Source: an uncultured Rhodospirillaceae bacterium | GTDB lineage: Bacteria > Pseudomonadota > Alphaproteobacteria > Reyranellales > Reyranellaceae | Reading direction: 5' to 3' | Assembly: GCA_945952105.1 (NCBI GenBank) | Contig: CAMFGZ010000002.1 | Coordinates: forward strand, 248,001-312,000 | Length of the DNA: 64,000 nucleotides | In this document: piece by piece, positions 55,309-63,979 of the stretch | Numbering within the stretch: position 1 is the stretch's first letter | How the letters are laid out: each line of letters starts with the position of its first letter | Translations under genes and position numbers: made by a program | The notes under the pieces: generated by a model | The model's input: only the letters and a program-made list of their open reading frames with translations | Databases searched by the model: none | What the model was told of the DNA's origin: nothing

Positions 55309-56736
55309 TTATCCCGCATTGTGCCGGCCCGCGCCAGTACGGGCGCCGGACCAGGGCCGCGCATCGCGCGAGGCCGTCGTGCCGGTGGCGAGACGGAAGA
55401 TCGTCTCGGCCGTTTGCTCGGCCGACCAGAGCGCCGCATGCACGGTGCCGTACTCGACCGGCTCGGTCGCCTCGCCGGCGAAGAACACGCGGTTGCCGAG
55501 CGGCCGCGCATGCGCGGTGCAATCGTCAGGATCGCTGCCGACGCCGGGATAGGAATAGCCGCCACGAGACCAGGGATCGCTCAGCCAGCGCGGGAAGACC
55601 ATCGCCTCGGGCTCGGGAATGTCGTCGCCGAACATGGCGCGCAGCGATCTCATGGCGACGGCGGTCACTTCCGCATCGCTCGCCTCGCGGTCGAGATGGA
55701 TGGCGGTGTGGCCGTTGCAGAAGCTCAACAGGATCGGCAGGCCGGTCTCCTGCTGGTGGCTGACGAAGGTGTTGAAACCGCCGCGCCGCTCGGGCGAATC
55801 CGGCAGGCGCCCGAACCATTTCGGCTGCTCGGGCCAGAAGCGCCGCGGGAAGCGCAGGTAGATCTTGCCCAGGATACCGGCGCCGTAGCCGATGCGGCCG
55901 ATGGCGATGCGCTGGGATTCCGGCGGTGCCGGATCGAGTGCGGGCATACCGGCGCGCAACAGCCCGACCGGCACCGCAATCACCGCGCGATCGGCCTCGA
56001 TGCGCTCGCCGTCCTGCAGGATCGCCGTCACGCCGTCGCCTTTCCAGACCACCCGCTCCACCGCGGCGCCCTGGCGGATGTGAAGCCCGTGCGCCACGTC
56101 GTCGATGAGATGCCTGTAGCCGCCCTTGGGCTGGGCATTGCGGTCGAGCCCTTCGGTGGGGAACCACTCCTCCGCCGCCACCGCGTCCCATGGCGCACTC
56201 TGCACACCCTCGCTCATCTCGACGAAGGTCGCGACGACCAGCCGGTCGATTTCCGGCAGCCACGGCGCGGTCAGCAGCGGTTCCACGGCCTCACGCACCG
56301 AGATCGAGCGCGGCCCGCGGACGCGCGTCAGTGCCTTGCTCTTCCACGTCGCCCATTCGATGGCGGCCTTGAAGGCCATCCGGCCCATGACCGCGCGGCG
56401 ACGCTGGCCTTCGCGAGTCGGCGAGGTCGCGCGCTTGTCGATCAGCAGCCGGTCGCCCTGCGACTCGACCAGTTCGATGCCGAGCTTCTCGCACCATAGC
56501 GTGAGCGGATTGCCGTCGACGCCATGCACCCAGGAGCCGCCGAGATCGACCGGGGCGCCGACGCGATCGTCGGTCCAGGTCCGGCCGCCGATGCGTCCTC
56601 GCGCTTCGAGCACGCTGACGACGAAACCCGAATCGTGCAGGAGCCGCGCCGCGACGAGACCCGCCATGCCAGCCCCGACGACGACGACCCGCTCGCCGCT
56701 GCCCCGCCCCATCGACCACGAGCCGGTCGCGCTCAT
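55309..56736 (-). CDS. FAD-dependent amine oxidase (flavin monoamine oxidase family)
   Basis: Oxidises an amine to an imine with FAD. The 475-residue protein has the dinucleotide motif VVVVGAGMAGLVAARLL, EARGRIGGRTWTD, VDLGGSWVHGVDGNPL (the GG motif) and the C-terminal FAD contact GEATEPVEYGTVHAALWSAEQTAE. Start ATG 56734-56736 is in an ATGA overlap with the HAD stop; the frame continues upstream only as a shadow. No signal peptide. Substrate unknown; polyamine or tyramine-like amines are plausible. Confidence 0.87.
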   Translation of the reverse strand: MSATGSWSMGRGSGERVVVVGAGMAGLVAARLLHDSGFVVSVLEARGRIGGRTWTDDRVGAPVDLGGSWVHGVDGNPLTLWCEKLGIELVESQGDRLLIDKRATSPTREGQRRRAVMGRMAFKAAIEWATWKSKALTRVRGPRSISVREAVEPLLTAPWLPEIDRLVVATFVEMSEGVQSAPWDAVAAEEWFPTEGLDRNAQPKGGYRHLIDDVAHGLHIRQGAAVERVVWKGDGVTAILQDGERIEADRAVIAVPVGLLRAGMPALDPAPPESQRIAIGRIGYGAGILGKIYLRFPRRFWPEQPKWFGRLPDSPERRGGFNTFVSHQQETGLPILLSFCNGHTAIHLDREASDAEVTAVAMRSLRAMFGDDIPEPEAMVFPRWLSDPWSRGGYSYPGVGSDPDDCTAHARPLGNRVFFAGEATEPVEYGTVHAALWSAEQTAETIFRLATGTTASRDARPWSGARTGAGRHNAG

Positions 56737-57389
56737 ACCCGCGGAGTCCAGGCCAGCATCGGCAGCGCCGACATGGCGTCGAACGTCCGCCCTCCTGCCG
56801 CGCGCAAGCCCTCGGCATCGGCATAGGGCGCGCCGACATAGGCCAACGCGCGCATGCCGGCGGAACGCGCGGCCTGGATGCCGGGCAGCGAATCCTCGAC
56901 CACCGTGCAGCCGAAGGGTTGCTGGTCCATCTGGATGGCGGCGTGCAGGAAGAGATCGGGGAACGGCTTTCCGCGCGGCACCTGGCTCGAACTGAAGATG
57001 CGGCCCTCGAAGCGCGACCACAGGCCGGTGATGCCCAGGGTCACGCGCATCTTGTCGAGCCCGCCGGAGCTGGCGACACAGGTCGCGATGCCGGCGGACT
57101 CGATCGCATCGATCGCCTCGACGACGCCGGGCACCGCCTGCAGCGGCGCGTCACGGAAAACCCGCAGGGTGTCGGCTTGCAAGCGGTCGACGAAATCGGC
57201 CGGCAGCGCCCGACCGAGTTCTCCCTCGACGATCTCCACGCAGGATTTCATCGAGCGTCCCATCAGGCGGCGCATCGTCTCCTCGACGGTCCAGTCGAGG
57301 CCCTCGCGCCGGAGCGCACGGGCGAAGCAGGTGTTGGCGAGGGGCTCGCTGTCGACCAGCACCCCGTCGCAATCGAATATGACCAGCAC
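56733..57389 (-). CDS. HAD-superfamily phosphatase (subfamily IA)
   Basis: The 218-residue protein starts VLVIFDCDGVLVDSE from a GTG, with nucleophile D6 and acid D8, then a helical cap, SSGGLDK as motif II, K in PRGKPFPDLFLHAA as motif III and VVEDSLPGIQAA as motif IV. It resembles phosphoglycolate phosphatase or beta-phosphoglucomutase-like members, but the substrate is unclear. It lies 13 bases downstream of tauD and overlaps the amine oxidase by four bases, so it belongs to the same operon. Confidence 0.85.
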   Translation of the reverse strand: MLVIFDCDGVLVDSEPLANTCFARALRREGLDWTVEETMRRLMGRSMKSCVEIVEGELGRALPADFVDRLQADTLRVFRDAPLQAVPGVVEAIDAIESAGIATCVASSGGLDKMRVTLGITGLWSRFEGRIFSSSQVPRGKPFPDLFLHAAIQMDQQPFGCTVVEDSLPGIQAARSAGMRALAYVGAPYADAEGLRAAGGRTFDAMSALPMLAWTPRV

Positions 57390-57402
57390 GCCCCGAGGAT
57401 TA

Positions 57403-58287
57403 TCAGTAAGGCTTGTCGCCTGCCACCGTGACGCGGTTGCCGCTGCGGGTATGCGGCCAGTAGTCCCACATCGCGCGATGCTGGGCGCAGCGATTGTCCC
57501 AGAAGGCGATGGAGTTTTCCTGCCAGCGGAAGCGGCACTGGAAGAGCGGGTTCTCCATGTGCTCGTAGAGATAGCGCAGGATCGCGTCGCTCTCGTCGCG
57601 CGGCAAGCCGACCAGCGAGCGGGTGAAGCCGCGATTGACGTACAGCGCCTTCTTGCCGGTCACGGGATGGGTACGCACGACCGGGTGGACAGCCCGGGGA
57701 TACTCGGGCTTGTCGACGACGTTGTAGTTCTTGTAGAGGCCGCGATAGACCGATTCGCCGTCATGAACCGCCGTCAGCCCGTCGAGATAGGTCTTCATGC
57801 GGTCCGACAGCGCCTCGTAGGCGGCATACATGCTGGCGAACAGCGTGTCGCCACCCTTGGGCGGGCACTTCTTGATGTAGAGGATGCTGCCCATCGGCGG
57901 TTCGAGGTCGCAGCTCACGTCGGTATGCCAGCCCTCGCCATTGGCGCGCGGCGAATCCTTGTCGGCGTGGATGATCATGAGCTCGGGCTTCCCCGGCTCA
58001 CTGGGCGCGGCCGGATGCGTATGCAGGTCGCCGAACAGGCGGCCGAACGCAAGATGCTGATCCTGGCTGATGTGCTGGTCGCGGAAGAAGATGACCAGGT
58101 TCTCGGCCAGCGCGCGATGGATCTCGTCCTGCTGCCTGTTGGAGAGCGGCTTGCTGAGGTCGACCCCGCCGATCTCCGCGCCCAGGATCGGCGTCAGCTT
58201 GTCGATGGTGATCGTCTCGTACGGGGCGCTCTCGTCCGGATTGTGACGATAGCGCGGGCCGGCGTTGGCGCTCAGGGATCCTGCCAT
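57403..58287 (-). CDS. TauD/TfdA-family Fe(II)/2-oxoglutarate dioxygenase
   Basis: Family members oxygenate taurine, sulfonates, alkyl sulfates or phenoxyacetates. The 294-residue protein has the facial triad: H121 and D123 in WHTDVSC, and the distal histidine in NRCAQHRAMWDYWP, with the 2-oxoglutarate arginine in HTRSGNRVTV. IITIDKLTPILGAEIGGVDLS-like start (TITIDKLTPILGAEIGGVDL) is usual. Taurine or alkyl sulfate is the likely class of substrate given the sulfatase next door, but this is inference. It starts nine bases after the TctC gene. Confidence 0.88.
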   Translation of the reverse strand: MAGSLSANAGPRYRHNPDESAPYETITIDKLTPILGAEIGGVDLSKPLSNRQQDEIHRALAENLVIFFRDQHISQDQHLAFGRLFGDLHTHPAAPSEPGKPELMIIHADKDSPRANGEGWHTDVSCDLEPPMGSILYIKKCPPKGGDTLFASMYAAYEALSDRMKTYLDGLTAVHDGESVYRGLYKNYNVVDKPEYPRAVHPVVRTHPVTGKKALYVNRGFTRSLVGLPRDESDAILRYLYEHMENPLFQCRFRWQENSIAFWDNRCAQHRAMWDYWPHTRSGNRVTVAGDKPY

Positions 58288-58296
58288 GGGTCTCTC

Positions 58297-59265
58297 CTAC
58301 TCAACCTTGATGTTGGCGCGACGAATGATCTGCCCCCACCGCTCCTTCTCGGAGCGGGTGAAAGCGGCGAATGCTTCGGGGCTCATGAGCTTCGGTGTAC
58401 CGCCCAGCGCCGCCAGGCGCTCGACGACTTCCGGCATGGCGGATACGGTATGGAGGTCGGCATTGATGCGGTCGACGATCTCCGCCGGGGTCCCGCGGGG
58501 CGCATAGAAGCCTGTCCAGGTCGTCAGCAGGACGTCGGGAAGGCCCGCTTCCGCCGCCGTCGGCATGGAGGGCACGGCTGCATAGCGTTCACTGTCGGTG
58601 ACGAACAACCCCTTGAGCGCGCCGCGGTCCATGGCGATCTTGGCATTGACGGTGTCGATCATCATGAAGGTGAGCAGGCCGCTCTGCACGTCCGGGATCG
58701 CCTGCGGATTGCTCTTGTAGCCGACATAGACCGCGTCGACGCCCGCCGACATCTTGTAGAGTTCCGACGCCACGCGCGCCGGCAGCGCGCCCGCACCGTA
58801 GTTGTATTTGCCGGGCTCGGCTTTCAGCTTGGCCGTCAGCTCGGCCGCCGTGTTGATGGGACTGTTCCTGTCCACCAGCAGCACGAAGGGCGAAGTCCCC
58901 ATGCGCGAGATCGGCGCGAAGTCGGCAATCGGATCGTAGGAAAGCTTGTCATAGATCGCCGGATTGACGACCTGTGTCATCGCCGACGTGGCGAACAGGG
59001 TCAGGCCATCCGGCTTGGCGCGCGCGACCGACTCGGCCGCCGGAATGCCGTTGCCGCCGCCCTTGTTGTCGATCACCACGGGTTGGCCCCACAGCGCCGA
59101 AAGACGCTCGGCATAGACGCGGGCGCTGATGTCGGTGGCTGCACCGGCCGGGAACGGCACGACCATGGTGACGCGGCCGGCCGGAAACTTCTGCGCACGC
59201 ACGATCGCCGGCACCGCGAAAGCCGCAAGGCCCAATCCCATCCCGAACCGCCGTCTGCCGAACAT
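58297..59265 (-). CDS. TctC/Bug-family periplasmic substrate-binding protein
   Basis: The 322-residue protein has an RR-containing Tat-like signal (GRRRFGMGLGLAAFAVPAIVRAQ), then VTMVVPFPAGAATDI, IDNKGGGNGIPAAESVARAKPDG, the Bug hinge GAGALPARVASELYK and the C-terminal WGQIIRRANIKVE. It binds a small organic anion in the periplasm. No TctA/TctB is nearby. It is divergent from an iclR gene and is the first gene of a run extending to the adenosyltransferase, so that regulator probably controls it. Confidence 0.92.
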   Translation of the reverse strand: MFGRRRFGMGLGLAAFAVPAIVRAQKFPAGRVTMVVPFPAGAATDISARVYAERLSALWGQPVVIDNKGGGNGIPAAESVARAKPDGLTLFATSAMTQVVNPAIYDKLSYDPIADFAPISRMGTSPFVLLVDRNSPINTAAELTAKLKAEPGKYNYGAGALPARVASELYKMSAGVDAVYVGYKSNPQAIPDVQSGLLTFMMIDTVNAKIAMDRGALKGLFVTDSERYAAVPSMPTAAEAGLPDVLLTTWTGFYAPRGTPAEIVDRINADLHTVSAMPEVVERLAALGGTPKLMSPEAFAAFTRSEKERWGQIIRRANIKVE

Positions 59266-59340
59266 GTTTCCTCGATCGCTTTCTGGTTGGGCGGACGTTA
59301 GCCCTTTTCCCCACCGGCCGCCGACGCTAAGTCGACAGAG

Positions 59341-59353
59341 TCCGTATTACGGA
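59341..59353. promoter_or_regulatory. Probable IclR operator (13-bp palindrome)
   Basis: TCCGTATTACGGA is a perfect palindrome with a central T, in the 102-base divergent spacer and 14 bases before the iclR ATG. IclR-family sites often have TCCG/CGGA ends. One site could control both iclR and the TctC-led operon. Confidence 0.65.
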
Positions 59354-59367
59354 ATAGCATTCGCGCC

Positions 59368-60093
59368 ATGGCAATCGAGCCCGTCCGCCGCAGTTTCGCG
59401 GTCCTCGAGGCGCTGAGCCGGCGCCCGCAGGGCACGATCGCCGTGCTGGCGGAAGAGACCGGCCTGCCTCGCCCGACCGTCGCCCGCCTGCTCAACGGCC
59501 TCGTGGAACTCGGATATGTCACACAGGTTTCCCGTCTCATGGGGTATCGCCTGACAGACCGCGTGCTCGGTCTCGCCCAAGGCATCCGATTCATCGATCA
59601 CTTCGTCGACGTCGCCGCGCCGCACATGCACCGCTTCACGCAGAAGCACGGCTGGCCACTGTACCTCGGCTCGATCAGCCACCGCGCCATCACCATCCGC
59701 TACTCGACCGCCGCCGCGAGCCCTCTGTCGTTCGAGCGCACGGCCCTGCAACGCCGCAGCCCAATCCTGTCCGGTGCGCTCGGCCGCGCCTGGCTCGCCT
59801 TCTCAACCGACGAGGAGCGCCGCGCGATCCTGCGCGATCTCGGCGTGCGGTACGACGCCAGGCTTGCCGCGGCCTTCGCCCGCATCCGGCGCGACGGGTA
59901 CGCCTTCTCGGTCCTGGAGCGGTCGCGGCGCCTGCAGGGCATCGCCGTCGCCATCTGCAAGAACGATCGCGTGATGGGCTGCATCTCGATGCGATTCGTT
60001 CGCTCCGCGATGAACGAAGTCGAGGCCGGTGCACGCTTCGGTGCGCCGCTCAATGCGCTCGCACGCGCCATCGCCACGGACGCCGCAAGCTAG
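59368..60093 (+). CDS. IclR-family transcriptional regulator
   Basis: Dimeric regulator that usually senses an aromatic or sulfur compound. The 241-residue protein has an N-terminal winged helix at about 6-55 (VRRSFAVLEALSRRPQ, PRPTVARLLNGLVELGYV) and the IclR effector domain (about 75-235). A 13-bp palindrome lies just upstream. It is divergent from the TctC gene and followed after 29 bases by a sulfatase on the same strand, so it probably controls both sides. Confidence 0.9.
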   Translation: MAIEPVRRSFAVLEALSRRPQGTIAVLAEETGLPRPTVARLLNGLVELGYVTQVSRLMGYRLTDRVLGLAQGIRFIDHFVDVAAPHMHRFTQKHGWPLYLGSISHRAITIRYSTAAASPLSFERTALQRRSPILSGALGRAWLAFSTDEERRAILRDLGVRYDARLAAAFARIRRDGYAFSVLERSRRLQGIAVAICKNDRVMGCISMRFVRSAMNEVEAGARFGAPLNALARAIATDAAS

Positions 60094-60122
60094 TAGCTTG
60101 AGGCCAAACAATGAGAGGAAAC

Positions 60123-61652
60123 ATGACGAGCTTCGACGCGATTGCCACGCAAACCGTCCGCACGGCGGCCCATCTCGAACCGGCCTTCGTGCACAAGGCC
60201 GACGTCGAAGCGACGGCGCGCAAGCTTGCGGCACGCAGGAAGAAGCCCAACATCCTGATCTACCTGATGGACGATGTCGGCTGGGGTGACTTCGGCTGCT
60301 ATGGCGGCGGCGTGGCGGTCGGCGCGCCGACCCCCAACTTCGACAAGATCGCGCGTGGCGGGCTGCAGCTAACCTCCTGCTATTCGGAACCGTCCTGCTC
60401 GCCCTCGCGCGCCACGCTGCACACCGGCCGCGTGCCCAACCGCCATGGACTGCATCGCCCGCCGATGTACGGCGAGCCCGGCGGCCTCCAGGGCGAGATC
60501 ACGCTGCCGATGCTGCTCAGCCAGGCCGGCTACACGACACAGGCCGTCGGCAAATGGCATCTCGGCGAGAATGTCGAAAGCCAGCCGCAGCACGTCGGCT
60601 ACGACGATTTCTACGGCTTCCTCTCCGTGTCCGACATGTACACGGAATGGCGCGACCCGCATTTCTTCCCCGAGATCGTCTATTCGGACGCGCGGACCGA
60701 GTGGATCAAGAACATGCCGTTCAACCGCTGCTTCGTGCACGCGACAAAGGGCAAGGAGCTGACCAACGTCGAGGAGGTGACGATCCCCGTCCTCTCCGAA
60801 CTCGACGAGAAGTGGTGCCAATACTCCGAGGAGTTCATCGCCAGACAGGCGAAGTCCGACAAGCCCTGGCTGCTCTATCACTGCACGCGCGGCGCCCACT
60901 TCGACAACTATCCGCACGAGAAATATCTCGGTAAGTCGCCGGCGAAGCACCCCTACAAGGACACGCTGCTCGAACTGGACGAGATCATGGGCCGGCTGGT
61001 CGAGGCGCTGCGAAAGTCCGGCCAGCTCGAGGACACGCTGATCTTCATCTCGTCCGACAACGGCCCGCACATGGAGACCTGGCCGGACGCCGCCTTCACG
61101 CCGTTCCGCTGCGCCAAGGGCTCGACCTGGGAGGGCGGCGTGCGCGTTCCCGGTCTCATGTACTGGCCGGGCACGATCGAGGCCGGCCGCCAGAGTGACG
61201 GTCTGTTCGACTTCAACGACATCGTGCCGACCGCGCTCGGCCTCGCCGGCGCCTCGGACCTGATGCCGTCCGATCGCTACATCGACGGTGTCGACCAGAG
61301 CTCGTTCCTGCTGGCGCCTGACGGCCTGTCCAACCGCAAGTACCACTACTACTGGCTGAGCCAGACCTTCTCAGGCATGCGCTGCGGCGAATACAAGATG
61401 GTGCTGTCGGCCACGAGCGACAACGCGACCGACGCGTTCGGCACCGGCGGCTTCACTGGCGTGCTGGAGCGCTACACCTATCCGAAGCTGTTCAATCTCT
61501 ATCTCGACCCGAAGGAACAGCACAATTACCTGACGCGCAAGCTCGCCTACATCGAGGCCTTCCAGCTCGGCATGCGCAACCACCTGGGCACCTTCAAGAA
61601 GTACCCGGCCAAGAAGATCATGGGCATCAAGGTCGCCGACAAGCGCGACTGA
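60123..61652 (+). CDS. Type I sulfatase (arylsulfatase family)
   Basis: Hydrolyses a sulfate ester using a formylglycine made from cysteine. The 509-residue protein has the modification motif CSPSR (C92), preceded by PNILIYLMDDVGWGDFGCYGGG (metal-binding DD, in parts) and followed by GKWHLG and the FISSDNGPH metal site. There is no signal peptide, so it is cytoplasmic, and no sulfatase-modifying enzyme is in the window. The ATG at 60123 has AGAGG nearby; the earlier ATG at 60111 is less likely. Substrate unknown. Confidence 0.9.
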   Translation: MTSFDAIATQTVRTAAHLEPAFVHKADVEATARKLAARRKKPNILIYLMDDVGWGDFGCYGGGVAVGAPTPNFDKIARGGLQLTSCYSEPSCSPSRATLHTGRVPNRHGLHRPPMYGEPGGLQGEITLPMLLSQAGYTTQAVGKWHLGENVESQPQHVGYDDFYGFLSVSDMYTEWRDPHFFPEIVYSDARTEWIKNMPFNRCFVHATKGKELTNVEEVTIPVLSELDEKWCQYSEEFIARQAKSDKPWLLYHCTRGAHFDNYPHEKYLGKSPAKHPYKDTLLELDEIMGRLVEALRKSGQLEDTLIFISSDNGPHMETWPDAAFTPFRCAKGSTWEGGVRVPGLMYWPGTIEAGRQSDGLFDFNDIVPTALGLAGASDLMPSDRYIDGVDQSSFLLAPDGLSNRKYHYYWLSQTFSGMRCGEYKMVLSATSDNATDAFGTGGFTGVLERYTYPKLFNLYLDPKEQHNYLTRKLAYIEAFQLGMRNHLGTFKKYPAKKIMGIKVADKRD

Positions 61653-61675
61653 CGCGTCCCGACGGACCAATCTCA

Positions 61676-61700
61676 TCCCTTTGCGGGCTCCGCAAAGGGA
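61676..61700. terminator. Strong hairpin between convergent sulfatase and secreted-protein genes
   Basis: An 11-bp perfect stem (TCCCTTTGCGG with CCGCAAAGGGA) and a 3-base loop lie 24 bases after the sulfatase stop and 12 bases before the opposite stop. It can serve both strands. There is no U-tract on either side. Confidence 0.55.
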
Positions 61701-61711
61701 AGGAAGATGGA

Positions 61712-62152
61712 TCAGAGGTTGGCGGCGTCGATCACGCGGCAGAGCGCGCTGCGGACGTAGTTGGAATCCGCGGTCTGGCCCGGCTGGATCATGAAGACGG
61801 CGTCGACGCGGGTTCCGCTGCCCGACTTGCGGGCGGTGACACGAAGCGTCTGCGGACGGCCGGAGCCGCTCGTCTCCTGAACGGTGGTGAGCGCGCCGGC
61901 TTCGGCATCCACACCGATGTTGCTGAAGCCTTCCGCCAGCATGGCGGCCCGCAGGTTCTTCAATGCCGTCGGCTGCGGCAGGTTGGGAAAGTCGCGCCAG
62001 GTCCGGAAGTTCATCGCCGTGACACGCGCCGTGCCCTCGACGACGAAGTTCTGCTGGCAAACGCTCTGTGCCGTCATGCCTTGTGCCCATGCGGGCGATG
62101 CACCGAGCACGGCGACCATTGCAATGGCGCCCGCGGCAACGAACGACTTCAT
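61712..62152 (-). CDS. Small secreted protein of unknown function
   Basis: Not recognised. The 146-residue protein has a signal peptide at 1-23 (KSFVAAGAIAMVAVLGASPAWA core, cleavage after AWA) and a mature beta-rich domain with cysteines near both ends (SVCQQNF and ALCRVIDAANL). ATG 62150-62152 lies 14 bases after the methylsuccinyl-CoA dehydrogenase-like gene's stop, so the two may share a transcript. Its tail vaguely recalls the secreted protein at 48662. Confidence 0.68.
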   Translation of the reverse strand: MKSFVAAGAIAMVAVLGASPAWAQGMTAQSVCQQNFVVEGTARVTAMNFRTWRDFPNLPQPTALKNLRAAMLAEGFSNIGVDAEAGALTTVQETSGSGRPQTLRVTARKSGSGTRVDAVFMIQPGQTADSNYVRSALCRVIDAANL

Positions 62153-62166
62153 GATTTCTCCCGAAG

Positions 62167-63807
62167 CTAGTTGCGTCCCTCGATCAGGCCGCGACAGACG
62201 ACCTGCGCCTGGATCTCGGCCGCGCCCTCGAAGATGTTGAGGATGCGCGCATCGCATAGCACGCGGCTGACGGGATACTCCATCGCGTAGCCGTTGCCGC
62301 CGTGGATCTGCAGCGCATTGTCGGCGTTGCTCCAGGCGACGCGCGCCGCCAGCAGCTTGGCCATGCCGGCTTCGATGTCGCAGCGACGGTCGGAGTCCTT
62401 CTCGCGCGCGGCGAAGTAGGTGAGCTGGCGCGCGATCATCGTCTCGACCGCCATCCACGCGATCTTTCCAGCGACGCGCGGGAAGGCATAGAGCGGCTTT
62501 GCGAACTGGATTCGCTCCTTCGCGTAACGCAGGCCGAGTTCGAGCGCGTTCTGCGCCACACCGACGGCGCGCGCCGCCGTCTGGATGCGGGCGCTCTCGA
62601 AGGTCGCCATGAGCTGCTTGAAACCCTGGCCCTCCTTCTCGCCCAGCAGGTTGGCGGCCGGCACCTCGAACCCGTCGAAGCCGATCTCGTATTCCTTCAT
62701 GCCGCGATAGCCGAGCACCTTGATCTCGCCGCCGCTCATGCCCTTGGCGGGGAACGGCTCGGCATCGGTGCCGCGCGGCTTTTCGGCCAGGAACATCGAC
62801 AGGCCCTGATAGCCGGGCTTCGAGGCGTCGCTGCGCGCCAGCAGCGTCATGATGTCGGCGCGCGCGGCGTGGGTGATCCAGGTCTTGTTGCCGTTGATCC
62901 TGTAGGTGTCGCCCTTGAGCACCGCGCGCGTGCGCAGGCTCGCGAGATCGGAGCCGGTGTTGGGCTCGGTGAACACCGCGGTCGGCAGCAGTTCCCCCGA
63001 GGCGATGCGCGACAGGTACTTCTTCTTCTGCGCCTCGGTGCCGCCGGAGCGGATCAGCTCGGCCGCGATCTCCGAGCGCGTGCCCAGAGAGCCGACGCCG
63101 ATATAGCCGCGCGATAGTTCCTCGGTGACGACACACATCGCGAGCTTGCCCATGCCGAGCCCGCCCCATTCCTCCGGCACGGTGAGGCCGAACACGCCGA
63201 GATCGGCCATCTGCTGCACCACCGGCAGCGGGATCAGCTCGTCGCGCAGGTGCCAGCCGTGCGCGTGCGGCGCCACCTCGGTATCGACGAAGCGGCGGAA
63301 CTGGCGGCGCACTTCCTCAAGCGCCTCGTCGCCGAGTTCGAGCGAGCCGAACCCACCGGTCTCGAGACCGTCGGCAATCAGTTCGGCGATGCGGCCGCGC
63401 ACGGCCGGCGTGCTGGCGGCGATCAGCTTCGCGACCGCGGGAGCTTCGAGCGCGGTCGCATCGAGGCCGAGGTCGCCCGGCCGCACGATCTCGACCTGGC
63501 TGATGGCGATGCCACCCTTGAGCTGCGCGAGATACTCGCCGTACGCCGACTGCAGGATCAGCTTCTCCAATTCACCGCCCGCGCCTGCTTCCGCCCAGCG
63601 CCGCATCTGGCGAAGCGCCGCCACGTAGGTGGCGATCCAGGCATAGCCGTGCGCGGCGAACTGCTCGCGCTCCAGCAGCTTCGGCTCGACCTTGCCTTGC
63701 GGCGCTACGAGCGAACGTATGGCCTCGCGCGCGGCCGTTTCGTGACGTTCGGCGGCGGCCTCGGCTTCGGCGCAAAGCGAGAGAAGGTCGGGAAGAATCA
63801 GTGACAT
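62167..63807 (-). CDS. Probable (2S)-methylsuccinyl-CoA dehydrogenase
   Basis: The ethylmalonyl-CoA pathway enzyme Mcd is an acyl-CoA dehydrogenase with a long N-terminal extension. This 546-residue protein has such an extension (about 1-150: SLVAPQGKVEPKLLEREQ, HGYAWIATYVAALRQM, LKGGIAISQVEIVRPGDLGL) and then a full dehydrogenase domain: EEWGGLGMGK, FTEPNTGSDLASL, GNKTWITHA and GGNGYAMEYPVSRVL. I recognise the extension from memory of Mcd. Residues 290-546 alone would be read simply as an acyl-CoA dehydrogenase. PccAB in the window would carry the pathway's propionyl-CoA branch. Confidence 0.78.
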   Translation of the reverse strand: MSLILPDLLSLCAEAEAAAERHETAAREAIRSLVAPQGKVEPKLLEREQFAAHGYAWIATYVAALRQMRRWAEAGAGGELEKLILQSAYGEYLAQLKGGIAISQVEIVRPGDLGLDATALEAPAVAKLIAASTPAVRGRIAELIADGLETGGFGSLELGDEALEEVRRQFRRFVDTEVAPHAHGWHLRDELIPLPVVQQMADLGVFGLTVPEEWGGLGMGKLAMCVVTEELSRGYIGVGSLGTRSEIAAELIRSGGTEAQKKKYLSRIASGELLPTAVFTEPNTGSDLASLRTRAVLKGDTYRINGNKTWITHAARADIMTLLARSDASKPGYQGLSMFLAEKPRGTDAEPFPAKGMSGGEIKVLGYRGMKEYEIGFDGFEVPAANLLGEKEGQGFKQLMATFESARIQTAARAVGVAQNALELGLRYAKERIQFAKPLYAFPRVAGKIAWMAVETMIARQLTYFAAREKDSDRRCDIEAGMAKLLAARVAWSNADNALQIHGGNGYAMEYPVSRVLCDARILNIFEGAAEIQAQVVCRGLIEGRN

Positions 63808-63819
63808 GGCGAACTCTGA

Positions 63820-63960
63820 TCATCTCCTCCCTCTCAGACGGGGAGGTGCCCCGAAGGGGCGGAGGGGAAATCAACGAGCCGGTCTGGGTCGCACCCCCTC
63901 CGGCGCGGCGCCTTTACAGGCGCCTGAGGCCGCCTTCCCCGTCCGACGGGGGAGGCAGGT
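63820..63960. repeat. Intergenic inverted-repeat element
   Basis: The spacer is built of inverted repeats: CTCCCTC and GGGGAGG elements near 63828-63846 are matched in reverse near 63933-63955, and between them are two hairpins, GCCCC/GGGGC (63848-63860) and GGCGCCT/AGGCGCC (63907-63924). It is GC-rich, non-coding and looks like one copy of a dispersed intergenic repeat. Only one copy is in the window, so dispersal is not shown. Confidence 0.5.
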
Positions 63961-63979
63961 TCCAGCTATTTGTCTACGA

